From assembly GCA_000171875.1 (NCBI GenBank), contig ABHI01000004.1, positions 231,501 to 295,500 of the forward strand: a stretch of DNA of 64,000 bases. Reading direction: 5' to 3'. A program made the translations under genes and the position numbers. The stretch's first letter is position 1. Every line of letters starts with the position of its first letter. Shown one piece after another: positions 8,970 to 18,176 of this stretch. The notes beneath the pieces are model-generated. The model was not told the origin of the DNA. It ran no database searches and was given only the letters and a program-made list of their open reading frames with translations. The DNA comes from Flavobacteriales bacterium ALC-1 (GTDB lineage: Bacteria; Bacteroidota; Bacteroidia; Flavobacteriales; Flavobacteriaceae).

Positions 8970-10542
8970 TTTTCACTTTTTGATTAGTTAAGGCGAGCTT
9001 TAATACATCGCTCATATCCGTAACATAATGAAAAGTAAGTCCTTTTAGGTATTCGGGTTTTATTTCTTCTATATCTCTTTTATTGTCTTCACACAATAAA
9101 ATTTCTTTAATTCGGGCGCGCTTGGCTGCTAATATTTTTTCTTTTATACCACCAACTGGTAAAACTTTACCACGTAAAGTAATTTCTCCTGTCATAGCCA
9201 AACTCTTTTTTACTTTACGTTGTGTAAATAAAGATACTAAAGAAGTTAACATCGTAACACCTGCACTTGGTCCATCTTTAGGTGTAGCACCTTCTGGCAC
9301 ATGAATATGCACATTGTATTTATCAAAAACTTCTGGATTAATCCCAAACTCATCTGCATTCGCTTTAATATACTCCATCGCTATAGTCGCAGATTCTTTC
9401 ATTACCTTACCTAAATTCCCAGTAATACTTAAAGTTCCTTTACCCTTTGATAAAATAGATTCAATAAACAGAATGTCGCCACCTACTCTAGTCCATGCTA
9501 AACCTGTCACTACACCAGCCACATTATTGTTTTCGTATTTATCACGTTCTAATCTTGGGCTTCCTAAAACTTCAATAATAGCTTCATTAGAAATTTTGAT
9601 GTTATAGCCTTCTTCCATAGCAATATTCTTGGCTGCATAGCGCACCATCTTTGCAATTTGTTTTTCGAGTCCTCTAACACCAGATTCTCTTGTGTAGCCT
9701 TCAACTATCTTTTCTAATTGTGATTTTCCAATTTTAAGATGCGAGCTATCTAAGCCATGCTCTTTTAATTGCTTTGGCAATAAATGACGCTTTGCAATTT
9801 CAACTTTTTCTTCAATCGTATAACCAGTAACATTAATGATTTCCATACGATCTCTTAATGCAGGCTGAATAGTGTTTAAACTATTAGCTGTCGCCACAAA
9901 CATTACTTTAGACAAGTCATAACCCATCTCAAGGAAATTGTCATAGAACTCACTATTCTGCTCAGGGTCTAAAACTTCTAACATGGCAGATGAAGGATCA
10001 CCTTGGTTCCCTGTAGAAAGCTTATCTATTTCATCTAATACAAATACAGGATTAGACGTTTGTGCTTTCTTTAAACTCTGAATGATTCGTCCTGGCATGG
10101 CACCAATATAGGTTTTTCTATGACCTCTAATTTCTGATTCGTCACGTAAACCACCCAATGATATTCTTACATATTCTCTACCTAAAGCTTCAGCAATAGA
10201 TTTCCCTAAAGATGTTTTACCAACTCCTGGAGGTCCATATAGACATAGGATTGGCGACTTCATGTCATTACGAAGTTTCAATACTGCTAAATACTCTATG
10301 ATTCTTTTCTTAACATCGTCTAAACCGAAATGGTCACGATCTAAGATTTTCATGGCACGTTTAAGATCAAATTTATCTTGGGTAAATTCATTCCAAGGCA
10401 AATCTAAAAACAAGTCTAGGTAATTACGTTGAATAGAATACTCAGCCACCTGAGGATTCATGCGTTGCATTTTAGATAATTCTTTATCAAAATGTGCTTT
10501 TACCTTTTCGTCCCATTTTTTGTCCTTAGCACGCGCTTTCAT
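8953..10542 (-). CDS. lon: Lon protease, 3' part (ATPase and protease domains; frameshifted gene)
   Basis: C-terminal two thirds of ATP-dependent protease Lon, which degrades damaged and regulatory proteins in the cytoplasm. Shown from the first ATG of this frame (529 residues). Homologous sequence in this frame continues back to about 10589 ([16 protein letters not shown]) with no start codon. Walker [10 protein letters not shown], Walker B FVLDEIDK and the catalytic Ser/Lys region GPSAGVTML with later [13 protein letters not shown] are intact. The 5' part lies in another frame at 10578-11405. Adding one base at about 10590 restores a single 817-residue protein, typical for flavobacterial Lon. 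The two halves may still be one functional gene if the deletion is a sequence error. Confidence 0.9.
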   Translation of the reverse strand: MKARAKDKKWDEKVKAHFDKELSKMQRMNPQVAEYSIQRNYLDLFLDLPWNEFTQDKFDLKRAMKILDRDHFGLDDVKKRIIEYLAVLKLRNDMKSPILCLYGPPGVGKTSLGKSIAEALGREYVRISLGGLRDESEIRGHRKTYIGAMPGRIIQSLKKAQTSNPVFVLDEIDKLSTGNQGDPSSAMLEVLDPEQNSEFYDNFLEMGYDLSKVMFVATANSLNTIQPALRDRMEIINVTGYTIEEKVEIAKRHLLPKQLKEHGLDSSHLKIGKSQLEKIVEGYTRESGVRGLEKQIAKMVRYAAKNIAMEEGYNIKISNEAIIEVLGSPRLERDKYENNNVAGVVTGLAWTRVGGDILFIESILSKGKGTLSITGNLGKVMKESATIAMEYIKANADEFGINPEVFDKYNVHIHVPEGATPKDGPSAGVTMLTSLVSLFTQRKVKKSLAMTGEITLRGKVLPVGGIKEKILAAKRARIKEILLCEDNKRDIEEIKPEYLKGLTFHYVTDMSDVLKLALTNQKVKNAKKL

Positions 10543-10577
10543 CTCTTCAATTTCTTCACCAGAAGAGACTCCACCAC

Positions 10578-11405
10578 CTAATTCTTCTTGATGGTTTTCA
10601 TCTGTTGATGTAAGAAATACTCACGTTGTTGTTGGTTCATATCGCTCTGAACCTTATTCTGAATATCATTTTTAAGTTCTAGCTTCTGATACTCTAGATT
10701 CATGAACTTTAAGGTCTGAAGCGCACGTTCCTGTAAATCATTAATCTTTAACAATTCTTGCTTTTCTTCAACCTTAAGGTTCATATTAGAAGACACAAAA
10801 TTCACTAAAAACGAATTGCTTTCAATATTCTTAATGGCAAATGATGCTTCACTAGGAATATTGGGGCTTTCCTTAATAATTTCAAGGGATAAATCTTTAA
10901 TCGATTCAATAATGGCTTTAAACTCTTCATTATCTTTTGCAGGCTTAGCTTCTGCCAAATCTGAAATTGTTGCTGTTAAATAAGGCTTTTCTGCTATAAC
11001 CTCTTTAATTTGAAAACGCTTTTTACCCTGTATAACAACAGTCGTATTACCGTCTGGCATTTTAAGCACTTTCAAAATACGTGCAACTGTACCTGTTTTA
11101 TATATATCTTTTGCTGTAGGGTTTTCAACAGACTCATCTTTCTGAGACACCACTCCAATAACTTTTCCACCTTTATTGGCATCATTAATTAGTTTAATCG
11201 ATGCATCTCTACCAGCAGTAATCGGAATTACAACTCCTGGAAATAAAACGGTGTTACGCAACGGTAAAATTGGAAGTGATTCTGGTAAGGATTCATTATT
11301 TATCAATTCTTCATCTTCTGGCGTCATTAACGGAATTAATTCCGAATTCTCATCAAAATCCTGAAATGACAAACTGTCAAGCCCTAAAAATTTTTGTTTT
11401 CCCAT
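10578..11405 (-). CDS. lon: Lon protease, 5' part (substrate-binding domain; frameshifted gene)
   Basis: N-terminal LON substrate-binding domain and the following coiled region of Lon ([57 protein letters not shown]). Reading ends at KKN-stop because a C is missing: the sequence reads ACCATCAAGAAG where ACCATCCAAGAAG would give TIQEELGG. I chose the ATG at 11405 ([13 protein letters not shown]) over the one at 11429, because the family usually opens MGKxKxLxLDSL. A strong promoter lies at 11508-11536. If the lesion is real, this strain makes only the substrate-binding domain from this start. Confidence 0.9.
   Translation of the reverse strand: MGKQKFLGLDSLSFQDFDENSELIPLMTPEDEELINNESLPESLPILPLRNTVLFPGVVIPITAGRDASIKLINDANKGGKVIGVVSQKDESVENPTAKDIYKTGTVARILKVLKMPDGNTTVVIQGKKRFQIKEVIAEKPYLTATISDLAEAKPAKDNEEFKAIIESIKDLSLEIIKESPNIPSEASFAIKNIESNSFLVNFVSSNMNLKVEEKQELLKINDLQERALQTLKFMNLEYQKLELKNDIQNKVQSDMNQQQREYFLHQQMKTIKKN
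10588..10592 (-). other. Single-base deletion site in lon
   Basis: At + strand 10588-10592 the bases TTGAT stand where TTGGAT would keep the frame. The inserted base gives a total of 2454 bases from 11405 to 8953, a whole number of codons. The local sequence is not a recognised slippery heptamer, so programmed frameshifting is unlikely. Confidence 0.8.
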
Positions 11406-11507
11406 AGTATATTTAAGCCATTCTGTCATTTATATTTCTAGAATAGCATTTGTTTAAATGTATTAATAATTAACTTTATACTGAATACCAGCTAGTTATA
11501 AGATATT

Positions 11508-11536
11508 CAAAGTTATTCACACTAGTATAATTTCAA
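11508..11536 (-). promoter_or_regulatory. lon promoter
   Basis: Minus-strand TTG (11536-11534), 18 bp, TAACTTTG (11515-11508). Exact -33 and -7 elements with good spacing. The predicted start near 11501 gives a leader of about 95 nt before the preferred ATG at 11405. Confidence 0.72.
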
Positions 11537-11597
11537 TTGTTATGCCATTACCTTTAGGATATGAAATAAAAGTTTTTTCTCAAAACTGTAACACTTT

Positions 11598-11611
11598 ATG
11601 AAACGTTTCAT
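11598..11611. promoter_or_regulatory. Palindrome before the ECF sigma gene
   Basis: ATGAAACGTTTCAT is a perfect 14-base palindrome 25 bp before the TTG start of the ECF sigma gene. GTAAC at 11588-11592 precedes it, and the GTAAC plus downstream CGTTTC/CATCTT pattern resembles ECF-type promoters. It could be an operator or part of an autoregulated promoter; which one cannot be told from sequence. Confidence 0.4.
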
Positions 11612-11635
11612 CTTTACACTAAAGCAATTGTTTTT

Positions 11636-12187
11636 TTGACATCAACCAATCAAGATATCGAACAGTTAGTATTGCTTTGTAGTTCTGGGAATCAACGTGC
11701 ACAACTCGAGGTTTATAACAGATACAACAAGGCGATGTATAACACGGCAATTAGAATTGTAAAAGATTCTTTTAAAGCCGAAGACATTATGCAAGAGTCT
11801 TTTTTAACGGCATTTACAAAGTTAAAAACTCTAGAGGACACCAAGTTATTTGGTGCATGGTTAAAACGTATTGTTGTAAATAATAGTATTGCACATTACA
11901 ACAAAACGGCTAAGCAAAATGAAGTGCCTTTAGATAACGTACTATATAAAGTTGAAGACGACCAAGGCATAGATGAAAGTAATCATACAAACGAAAAAGT
12001 AAAGCAAATAATGAGCGTAATGAAAACATTAAAACCTAACTACAGTTTAGGATTATCGTTACATCTCATTGAAGGTTATGATTACGAAGAAATTTGTGAC
12101 ATCATGGATATTTCTTATGCTAATTGTAGAACGCTAATTTCTAGAGCAAAAGAAAGTTTGAGAAAAAAATTAATGCAAACGGCGTAA
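11636..12187 (+). CDS. ECF RNA polymerase sigma factor
   Basis: 183 residues starting at TTG (11636-11638); no in-frame ATG lies near the N-terminus and the family N-terminus is complete from here. Region 2 covers about 18-85 (AIRIVKDSFKAEDIMQESFLTAF, a classic sigma-70 region 2.2) and region 4 covers about 125-178 (LSLHLIEGYDYEEICDIMDISYANCRTLISRAKESL). It directs core RNA polymerase to stress promoters. It is followed 10 bp later by a membrane-anchored protein that is probably its anti-sigma factor, and then by two cell-surface proteins. Confidence 0.93.
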   Translation: MTSTNQDIEQLVLLCSSGNQRAQLEVYNRYNKAMYNTAIRIVKDSFKAEDIMQESFLTAFTKLKTLEDTKLFGAWLKRIVVNNSIAHYNKTAKQNEVPLDNVLYKVEDDQGIDESNHTNEKVKQIMSVMKTLKPNYSLGLSLHLIEGYDYEEICDIMDISYANCRTLISRAKESLRKKLMQTA

Positions 12188-12197
12188 ATAAAAAACT

Positions 12198-12761
12198 ATG
12201 GAAAAAGATACTATAGACAATTTATTTGATGACTTAAAAGGTCAGTTTGATATAAACGAACCTAATAAGGATCATGAGCTTCGGTTTTTGAGTAAGCTAA
12301 AAGCTAATGATGTAGCATCAAAAGAATCTAACAAAACATCTGGTTTTAATTGGAAACCATTTTTAGCTATTGCAGCATCTTTAGTGATTTGTTTTAGTGT
12401 TTTTATGACACTACAAAACGAGCCTGAAGTTTTAGATTTAGCAAGTGTATCTCCAGAACTATCCGAAACACAAGATTTCTTTACAGCAACAATACGAAAT
12501 GAGTTAAATAAGCTAGATAAAGAACGTTCACCATTAACTGAACAAATTATTACAGATGCTTTAGAGCAAATTGAGTTATTAGAAAATGAATACCTAAAAT
12601 TAAAAACAGATTTAACTGAAAGCGGAAAAGACCAACGTGTTATTTATGCAATGATTTCCAACTTTCAGGATAGAATAGATATTTTAAATACTGTTCTAGA
12701 ACAAATTGAAACTATTAAAGAATTAAAAATCAACACCGATGAACCTAAAAATACAATATAG
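12198..12761 (+). CDS. Putative anti-sigma factor
   Basis: 187 residues with one membrane helix at about 54-70 (FLAIAASLVICFSVFMTL). The N-terminal cytoplasmic part (MEKDTIDNLFDDLKGQFD) is short and acidic, the C-terminal part is a periplasmic alpha-helical segment (EQIELLENEYLKLKTDLTE). This topology, and its place directly after an ECF sigma gene, suggest an anti-sigma factor. No zinc anti-sigma motif (HxxxCxxC) is present. Its 3' end overlaps the next gene by 23 bp, so the two are co-translated. Confidence 0.72.
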   Translation: MEKDTIDNLFDDLKGQFDINEPNKDHELRFLSKLKANDVASKESNKTSGFNWKPFLAIAASLVICFSVFMTLQNEPEVLDLASVSPELSETQDFFTATIRNELNKLDKERSPLTEQIITDALEQIELLENEYLKLKTDLTESGKDQRVIYAMISNFQDRIDILNTVLEQIETIKELKINTDEPKNTI

Positions 12762-13827
12762 ATTAGTACTATTACTTTTGTTAATGCCATTTATTGCGCT
12801 AGCAAATACAGGAATAGAAACGACTAAAACGACTAAAGAAAGAACTATTAAAAAATCATTTAATGTATCCTCTAACGCTACTTTAAAAGTGAAGAATAGC
12901 TTTGGAAACTTAGATATTATCACTTGGAACGAAAACCGTATAGAGTTTGATATCACCATTAAAGTATCTGGTAATAACGCTGAAAAAGTACAAGACCGTC
13001 TCGATAGAATTAATGTAGAATTTTCGTCTTCAAATGACTTAGTTTCTGCTATCACTGAGATTGGGAAAAATGAAAAAAATTGGTGGAGTTGGGGAAAGAA
13101 GGCCAACCTAAAAATGGAGATTGACTACGTTATAAAAATGCCAATGACTAACAATGTAGATCTTAATAATAAGTTTGGATCAATTAATTTAGATAAATTA
13201 AAAGGTTCTAGTAAAATTAGATGTGATCATGGCAAAATTACAACTAAAGAATTATTGTCTAATGACAATGTGATTAATTTCAATCATTCACGAAATTGTT
13301 ATTTTGAGTATATTAAAGAAGGAAAAGTTACAGCAAATCATAGTGGTTTTACAATCGCTAAAACTGAAAAAATAAACATTAAAGCTAATCATACAAAATC
13401 TACAATAGAAGCCGCAGAAGATGTTAACTATAATTGCAACTTTGGTGCTGTAAAAGTAGATAATGCTAATAATATAGAAGGAAAGGGTAATCACTTAACG
13501 CATAGGATAGGCACTATTTTTAAGGATTTATCATTAAGCACCAGTCATGGTTCTCTAAAAATAGGTCGCATAGCTCCTAATGCTAATAAAATTAATATAG
13601 ATTCAAGGTTTACAAGCATGACTATAGGTTATGATACTGCCTTTAATTTTAATTTCGATTTAGACTTCCAACATGGATCATTAAGAGATTCTGAAGGTTT
13701 TAATTTCTCAAACAAAGAAATAAAACATACAAGTAAAAAATACAATGGATATTATGGCTCTAAGAGTTCTGGGAATACAGTTAAAATTAAATCTCAGCAT
13801 GGAAGTGTCAGTTTTAAAAAACAATAA
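12739..13827 (+). CDS. Secreted DUF4097-like surface protein
   Basis: 362 residues. Signal peptide about 1-22 (YRLVLLLLLMPFIALANT). The mature part consists of short repeating beta-strands (SFGNLDIITWNENRIEF, KFGSINLDKLKGSSKI, FGAVKVDNANNIEG, HGSVSFKKQ), the pattern of the DUF4097/putative adhesin beta-helix. It is the third gene of the ECF sigma operon and likely one of its outputs or a sensor at the envelope. The specific ligand is unknown. Confidence 0.8.
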   Translation: MNLKIQYRLVLLLLLMPFIALANTGIETTKTTKERTIKKSFNVSSNATLKVKNSFGNLDIITWNENRIEFDITIKVSGNNAEKVQDRLDRINVEFSSSNDLVSAITEIGKNEKNWWSWGKKANLKMEIDYVIKMPMTNNVDLNNKFGSINLDKLKGSSKIRCDHGKITTKELLSNDNVINFNHSRNCYFEYIKEGKVTANHSGFTIAKTEKINIKANHTKSTIEAAEDVNYNCNFGAVKVDNANNIEGKGNHLTHRIGTIFKDLSLSTSHGSLKIGRIAPNANKINIDSRFTSMTIGYDTAFNFNFDLDFQHGSLRDSEGFNFSNKEIKHTSKKYNGYYGSKSSGNTVKIKSQHGSVSFKKQ

Positions 13828-13872
13828 CAATCAAAAAACAAATAAAACTAATCAATTAAAAATCAACAAATT

Positions 13873-14598
13873 ATGAAACTATTAAAATCAATTACAGTAT
13901 TAGCATTTCTTTTAAGTACAACACTATCTTGTGCACAATGGGGAAACAACAAGAAAATTAAAGGTGATAACAATATCACAACAACAACGAGATCTACAGG
14001 TTCTTATGATGGCTTAAAAGCTGCAGGACCAATGGACTTTAAATTAGTCCAAGGCACAGAAGGTGAGATTACTATAAAAGGTGATGCTAACCTTATGGAA
14101 TACATTATTACAGAAATAAGAGACAACAAACTTGTAGTAAAGGTGAAAAAAGGGGTAAATCTTAGACCTAGCAAAACTATAGTTGTTACAGTACCTTATG
14201 AGTCTATTAGTTCTGTATCACTAGCTGGTTCTGGTGATATTGATAACTCAGGTACTATAAAAGCAGATGAATTTAAAGTGTCATTAGCTGGTTCTGGTGA
14301 TATTAGCTTAAATGTTTCTTCTGATAGTATAGAAAGTGCTATCGCAGGATCTGGTGATATAGAAATAACAGGTTCTACTACAAATTTAACTACAAAGATT
14401 GCTGGTTCTGGTGATTTTAATGGCGAGAATCTAAAAAGTACAAACGTTGATGCCAGAATTGCTGGTTCTGGTGATATTAATGTGGTTTGTAATGGAAAAT
14501 TAAAAGCTAGGGTTTCAGGCTCTGGTGATGTTACTTATTCTGGGAAACCAACAAATAAGGATACTAAGGTTTCGGGCTCTGGCAGCGTTAGTAATTAA
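13873..14598 (+). CDS. Head-GIN domain (DUF2807) lipoprotein
   Basis: 241 residues. Lipobox-like signal LAFLLSTTLSCAQ, with Cys at about 20, suggests lipidation. The mature part is a DUF2807/head-GIN right-handed beta-helix with at least seven (A/V)SGSGD(I/F/V) turns, such as SLAGSGDIDNSG, SLAGSGDISLN, AIAGSGDIEITG and RIAGSGDINV. It is 45 bp after the DUF4097-like gene and closes the operon before a strong terminator. Families of this kind are common in Bacteroidota, and their substrate is unknown. Confidence 0.88.
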   Translation: MKLLKSITVLAFLLSTTLSCAQWGNNKKIKGDNNITTTTRSTGSYDGLKAAGPMDFKLVQGTEGEITIKGDANLMEYIITEIRDNKLVVKVKKGVNLRPSKTIVVTVPYESISSVSLAGSGDIDNSGTIKADEFKVSLAGSGDISLNVSSDSIESAIAGSGDIEITGSTTNLTTKIAGSGDFNGENLKSTNVDARIAGSGDINVVCNGKLKARVSGSGDVTYSGKPTNKDTKVSGSGSVSN

Positions 14599-14628
14599 TA
14601 ACTACCGATCAACCAAAAAAATTGAAAA

Positions 14629-14655
14629 AGGACTGGCTTTGCCGGTCCTTTTTTA
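14629..14655 (+). terminator. Terminator of the ECF sigma operon
   Basis: GGACTGGC-TTT-GCCGGTCC (14630-14648) with one G-U pair, followed by six T residues. Placed 31 bp after the head-GIN gene. Confidence 0.9.
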
Positions 14656-14732
14656 ATTTAAATAATAGGTTAAAACATTAAAATCAATATATTCCACTGA
14701 TATTTAATTGAGATGGTCTTGAGTAAAAAATT

Positions 14733-15671
14733 TTACAACTGCGTATATTCATAAATAAGATCCTGGACTACAGAATCGACGTTAGGACTTACACTCGTAG
14801 CAACAAAATCATCTCTTCGTGCAATAAAAATGTGGTCAGCGTTTCTAAAGAAATTTAAAACGGTACCATCTGCAGTTAAAGTCACTACAATAGAGTTGAG
14901 GCCTATTTGCACCCAAGTAAATTGTACATCCACACTGTCTTCGACACAGTTTATAGAGTAATCTACATTATCAAAACCATCATTAGAAGCAGATATTTCA
15001 ACAACGGCATAAGACCTAAAATAAAATGTGCCTGTGCCATCAGGATTAAAGTCAATAGACTCTTCTGTGTAGCAATCTATCTCTTGAAAATAATCACTAG
15101 TAACAATCCCATCATTATCCAAGTCTCTTCCGATATTAGAATTCATAGCAATCAATTGCCAGTTTCCTACTATATTAAAGACAACAGGCTGACAGTCTCC
15201 TAATTCATTAATTAAAGCTTGTAAGGATCCATCATCTCCACATACAAAAATTTCGTTTTCAATAGCCTCTATATAAGCCATGCACTTAACTTCGTAATCT
15301 AAAGTAGGTGCATTTAAATACTCTTGAAATGCTATAGCAGTTGCAGCTTGCGCATTGGCACAGGGATTGTCAAAAACAGTTGTGCAATCTCCAAGAAAAT
15401 CTATGATTTCTTGTAAAGCCCCATTAGAATCTCCACAAATTTCAATCTGATCTTCTAGTGCTCCTCTATAAATTTGACATAACAGTGTATGGTTTTCGTC
15501 TGTAATTTCAGATTGCAAGTAGTTAGCGCCTGCTTCATTAGCAGCCCTAATAGCCATTACACAGGCATTATCTTCATTTATAATATCACCTTCGTAAGGT
15601 TCGTTGTCGCAATTAACAAAAAGCAACAAGGTGATTACAAATGAACTTAGTCCAAATATTTTCTTCATCAT
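14733..15671 (-). CDS. Lipoprotein with duplicated Cys-rich domain and lipocalin-like end
   Basis: 312 residues. Lipoprotein signal with Cys at about 21 (LLLFVNCDNEP). Two homologous segments of about 60 residues follow: about 37-95 (CVMAIRAANEAGANYLQ, ending LGDC) and about 103-160 (CANAQAATAIAFQEYLN, ending LGDC), each with the pattern C-x(25-30)-C-x(12-15)-CGD-x(12)-GDC. The C-terminal region resembles lipocalin-like domains (VFNIVGNWQLIAMNSN, DGTGTFYFRS). No named family recognised. The conserved cysteines could form disulfides in the periplasm or on the surface. Confidence 0.8.
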   Translation of the reverse strand: MMKKIFGLSSFVITLLLFVNCDNEPYEGDIINEDNACVMAIRAANEAGANYLQSEITDENHTLLCQIYRGALEDQIEICGDSNGALQEIIDFLGDCTTVFDNPCANAQAATAIAFQEYLNAPTLDYEVKCMAYIEAIENEIFVCGDDGSLQALINELGDCQPVVFNIVGNWQLIAMNSNIGRDLDNDGIVTSDYFQEIDCYTEESIDFNPDGTGTFYFRSYAVVEISASNDGFDNVDYSINCVEDSVDVQFTWVQIGLNSIVVTLTADGTVLNFFRNADHIFIARRDDFVATSVSPNVDSVVQDLIYEYTQL

Positions 15672-15695
15672 AGCATGATAAAAATACGCAATATT

Positions 15696-17084
15696 TTACA
15701 ATTCTTCTTTCGGCACTCTAAAGAGTAGAAAAATTCCAGCAAGAAAGAAAATGACTAAAAATAAAATAGCATTTCTCATACTACCTGTAATTTGATCTAT
15801 AGTTGCAAAAATCACCATTCCGATTACAATACCTATTTTTTCAGCTACATCATAAAAACTGAAGTAAGATGTGGTATCTTCAGTTTCTGGTAAAAACTTA
15901 GAATAGGTAGAACGTGCTAAAGATTGTACACCTCCCATTACCAAACCAACTAATGAGGCTGCAATGTAAAACTGTATTGGTGTTTCCATAAAATAAGCAT
16001 AGAAACACAGTGCCATCCATATAAAATTAACAACGATAAGCGTTTTAATATTACCAAATTTTGCTGATGCTCGAGAGGTTAATATAGCTCCTAAAACAGC
16101 TACTAATTGAATAACAAGTATACTCACAATCAACCCTTGTGTTTTTGCGTCAGAACTTCCCCATGCAATTTCTTCTTCTCCAAAATAAACCGCAACTAAC
16201 ATAATAGTTTGTACCGCCATACTAAACACAAAAAATGCGCCAAGGTAGCGCTTTAATCTTAAGCTTTGTTTAAGCTGAATCCATACTTGTTTCAATTCTT
16301 TTAAGCCATTAAACACAACATCTTTTGTTACTTTATGCCCTTTAGAAATACCTTTAGGAAGGACGTAAAATGTGTATTGACTGAACAGAATCCACCACAA
16401 CCCAACAGTTATAAAAGAAATTTTCATAGCTTCAAATGAGGCACCATCCTTAGCTTTTTGCAATGCGTCAGCTATTTCAGCTTCAGTTCCAGTTTCTGCT
16501 AGAGTTTTAGAAATACTAATATCAAAACCAAACCAATCTGGTTTCATTACCATAGCCAAGTTTATCAATAATAGTATAACACTACCAATATAACCCATAC
16601 TAAAACCTTTTGCACTAATACTATCTTGTTGTTCTGGGTAAGCAATATCTGGCAAATAGGAATTATAAAACACTAAGCTCCCCCAATATCCTATCAATCC
16701 CATAAAATAAAATAGAAGACTTAAATGAATTTCCTCTGGCTCAATACCAAACCAATACAACCCTATACAACCAGCTCCACCAACATAACAGAAAAACCTC
16801 ATAAAATTCTTCTTATTACCCACATAATCAGCTATACCAGACAAAATTGGAGAGGTGAAAGCAACAACTAAAAATGTAAAAGCAGTGACATAAGTAATTA
16901 ATGCAGTACTTTTAAACTCCATTCCAAATGCTAATACAGTTTTTTCTGTTTGTCCTAGAAATAAAGCTGAATAAAATATCGGAAATATAGACGAAGCTAT
17001 CGTTAAGGTGTAAACAGAATTTGCCCAATCATAAAATGCCCAAGCATTAAGAAGTTTTTTACTTCCTTTTTTAAGTTCGCTCAT
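15696..17084 (-). CDS. MFS transporter, UMF1 (Atg22-like) family
   Basis: 462 residues with about 12 membrane helices. It opens with the family signature AWAFYDWANSVYTLTIASSIFP and has GIADYVGNKKNFMRFF in the loop between helices 2 and 3. GGVQSLARSTYSKFLPE precedes the last helices, another UMF1 hallmark. The transported substrate is not known for most members. It is transcribed after the M48 protease gene but a terminator separates them. Confidence 0.92.
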   Translation of the reverse strand: MSELKKGSKKLLNAWAFYDWANSVYTLTIASSIFPIFYSALFLGQTEKTVLAFGMEFKSTALITYVTAFTFLVVAFTSPILSGIADYVGNKKNFMRFFCYVGGAGCIGLYWFGIEPEEIHLSLLFYFMGLIGYWGSLVFYNSYLPDIAYPEQQDSISAKGFSMGYIGSVILLLINLAMVMKPDWFGFDISISKTLAETGTEAEIADALQKAKDGASFEAMKISFITVGLWWILFSQYTFYVLPKGISKGHKVTKDVVFNGLKELKQVWIQLKQSLRLKRYLGAFFVFSMAVQTIMLVAVYFGEEEIAWGSSDAKTQGLIVSILVIQLVAVLGAILTSRASAKFGNIKTLIVVNFIWMALCFYAYFMETPIQFYIAASLVGLVMGGVQSLARSTYSKFLPETEDTTSYFSFYDVAEKIGIVIGMVIFATIDQITGSMRNAILFLVIFFLAGIFLLFRVPKEEL

Positions 17085-17090
17085 AAATAT

Positions 17091-17123
17091 TAAAATAAAA
17101 AAGCTGCTCTTATTGAGCAGCTT
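17091..17123 (-). terminator. Terminator of the M48 protease gene
   Basis: AAGCTGCTC-TTATT-GAGCAGCTT at 17101-17123, a 9-bp stem, with an A-rich run on the upstream + side that reads as U on the minus transcript. Confidence 0.85.
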
Positions 17124-17156
17124 CTAAAATAGTCAAATATTTATAAACTCTAATAT

Positions 17157-17984
17157 TTAATTTATGGATCTAAAGCTTGTAACGCCAAATTTTTTGGCCT
17201 CTGATATTGCTTTTGGTGCTAATGCTTTTAAATTCTGAATTCTAGAATCATTACTTGGGTGTGTACTTAAAAACTCTGGTGGTGCTTGTCCTCCACTATT
17301 CGCTTTCATTCGTTCCCAAAGTACAGATGCTTCACTTGGATTATAACCAGCAATTGCCATAAGGTATATTCCTATTTTATCAGCTTCAGTTTCATGGCCT
17401 CTACTAAAAGGAAGCATTCCTGCTACATTAGAGACTATACCATAAGATTGGTTAAAGATACCTAGTGCTTGTTCATCTTTAGCTAAAGCAATATTGCCTG
17501 CTACAGCTAAGCCTTGCTGAATGTATGCCGCACTCATACGTTGCTGACCATGATTAGCTAATGCGTGAGCAACTTCATGCCCCATAATTGCAGCTACACC
17601 TGTTTCGTTAGCTGCAATAGGAAGTATCCCAGTATAAAACGCAATTTTTCCCCCAGGCATACACCAAGCATTTACCTGCTCAGATTCTATTAACGAATAT
17701 TCCCATTTGTAATCATCCAAATAGCCTTGATAACCATTGGCATTTAAATAACGTTCTGCTGCTACTGCTATACGTTGCCCAACACGAGTAATCATGTTAG
17801 CATCTGCAGTACCAGTTATAACTTTGTTCTCAGTAAGCACCTGATTATATTGAGCAAAAGCAGATGGAAATAACTGATCGTTACCAACAAATGCTAATGT
17901 TTTTTTTCCTGTAAATGGGTTTACAGCACAAGATACAATTACGGCTACAACACCAAGGTTTAATATTATTTTTTTTAACTTCAT
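17157..17984 (-). CDS. M48 family metallopeptidase lipoprotein
   Basis: 275 residues. Lipoprotein signal with Cys at about 19 (VVAVIVSCAVNP). Zinc site HEVAH at about residues 135-139 in IMGHEVAHALANHGQQRMS, and the downstream Glu ligand in RGHETEADKIG. Resembles the periplasmic M48 proteases LoiP/BepA that act in envelope protein quality control. The usual TPR tail of BepA is missing, so LoiP is the closer analogue. Confidence 0.93.
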   Translation of the reverse strand: MKLKKIILNLGVVAVIVSCAVNPFTGKKTLAFVGNDQLFPSAFAQYNQVLTENKVITGTADANMITRVGQRIAVAAERYLNANGYQGYLDDYKWEYSLIESEQVNAWCMPGGKIAFYTGILPIAANETGVAAIMGHEVAHALANHGQQRMSAAYIQQGLAVAGNIALAKDEQALGIFNQSYGIVSNVAGMLPFSRGHETEADKIGIYLMAIAGYNPSEASVLWERMKANSGGQAPPEFLSTHPSNDSRIQNLKALAPKAISEAKKFGVTSFRSIN

Positions 17985-18176
17985 AGCTAATGGTTTTATT
18001 AAATACTAAATTACGAAAATGAATTCATATTATTTAGACACGTAAAAACACAATTGGTCACAAAGATTAAAATTAACTTTTTAAAAAAGAATTTTACTAT
18101 AAATCATGAGTTATAGTAATTAGTTGACTATTAATACGACCTATAAAAACAACATGGATTTTTATAATTTTAAGAT

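Noticed and set aside
9083..9607. Plus-strand ORFs antisense to lon
   Set aside because: They lie opposite the conserved protease domain and read as unstructured sequence.
10560..10600. Programmed -1 frameshift in lon
   Set aside because: Lon is not known to use frameshifting, the local bases (ACC ATC AAG AAG) are not a slippery heptamer, and no strong downstream pseudoknot is obvious.
12723..13106. Minus-strand ORF overlapping the DUF4097-like gene
   Set aside because: Antisense to the signal peptide and repeats of a clear gene, low-complexity Phe/Ser-rich translation.
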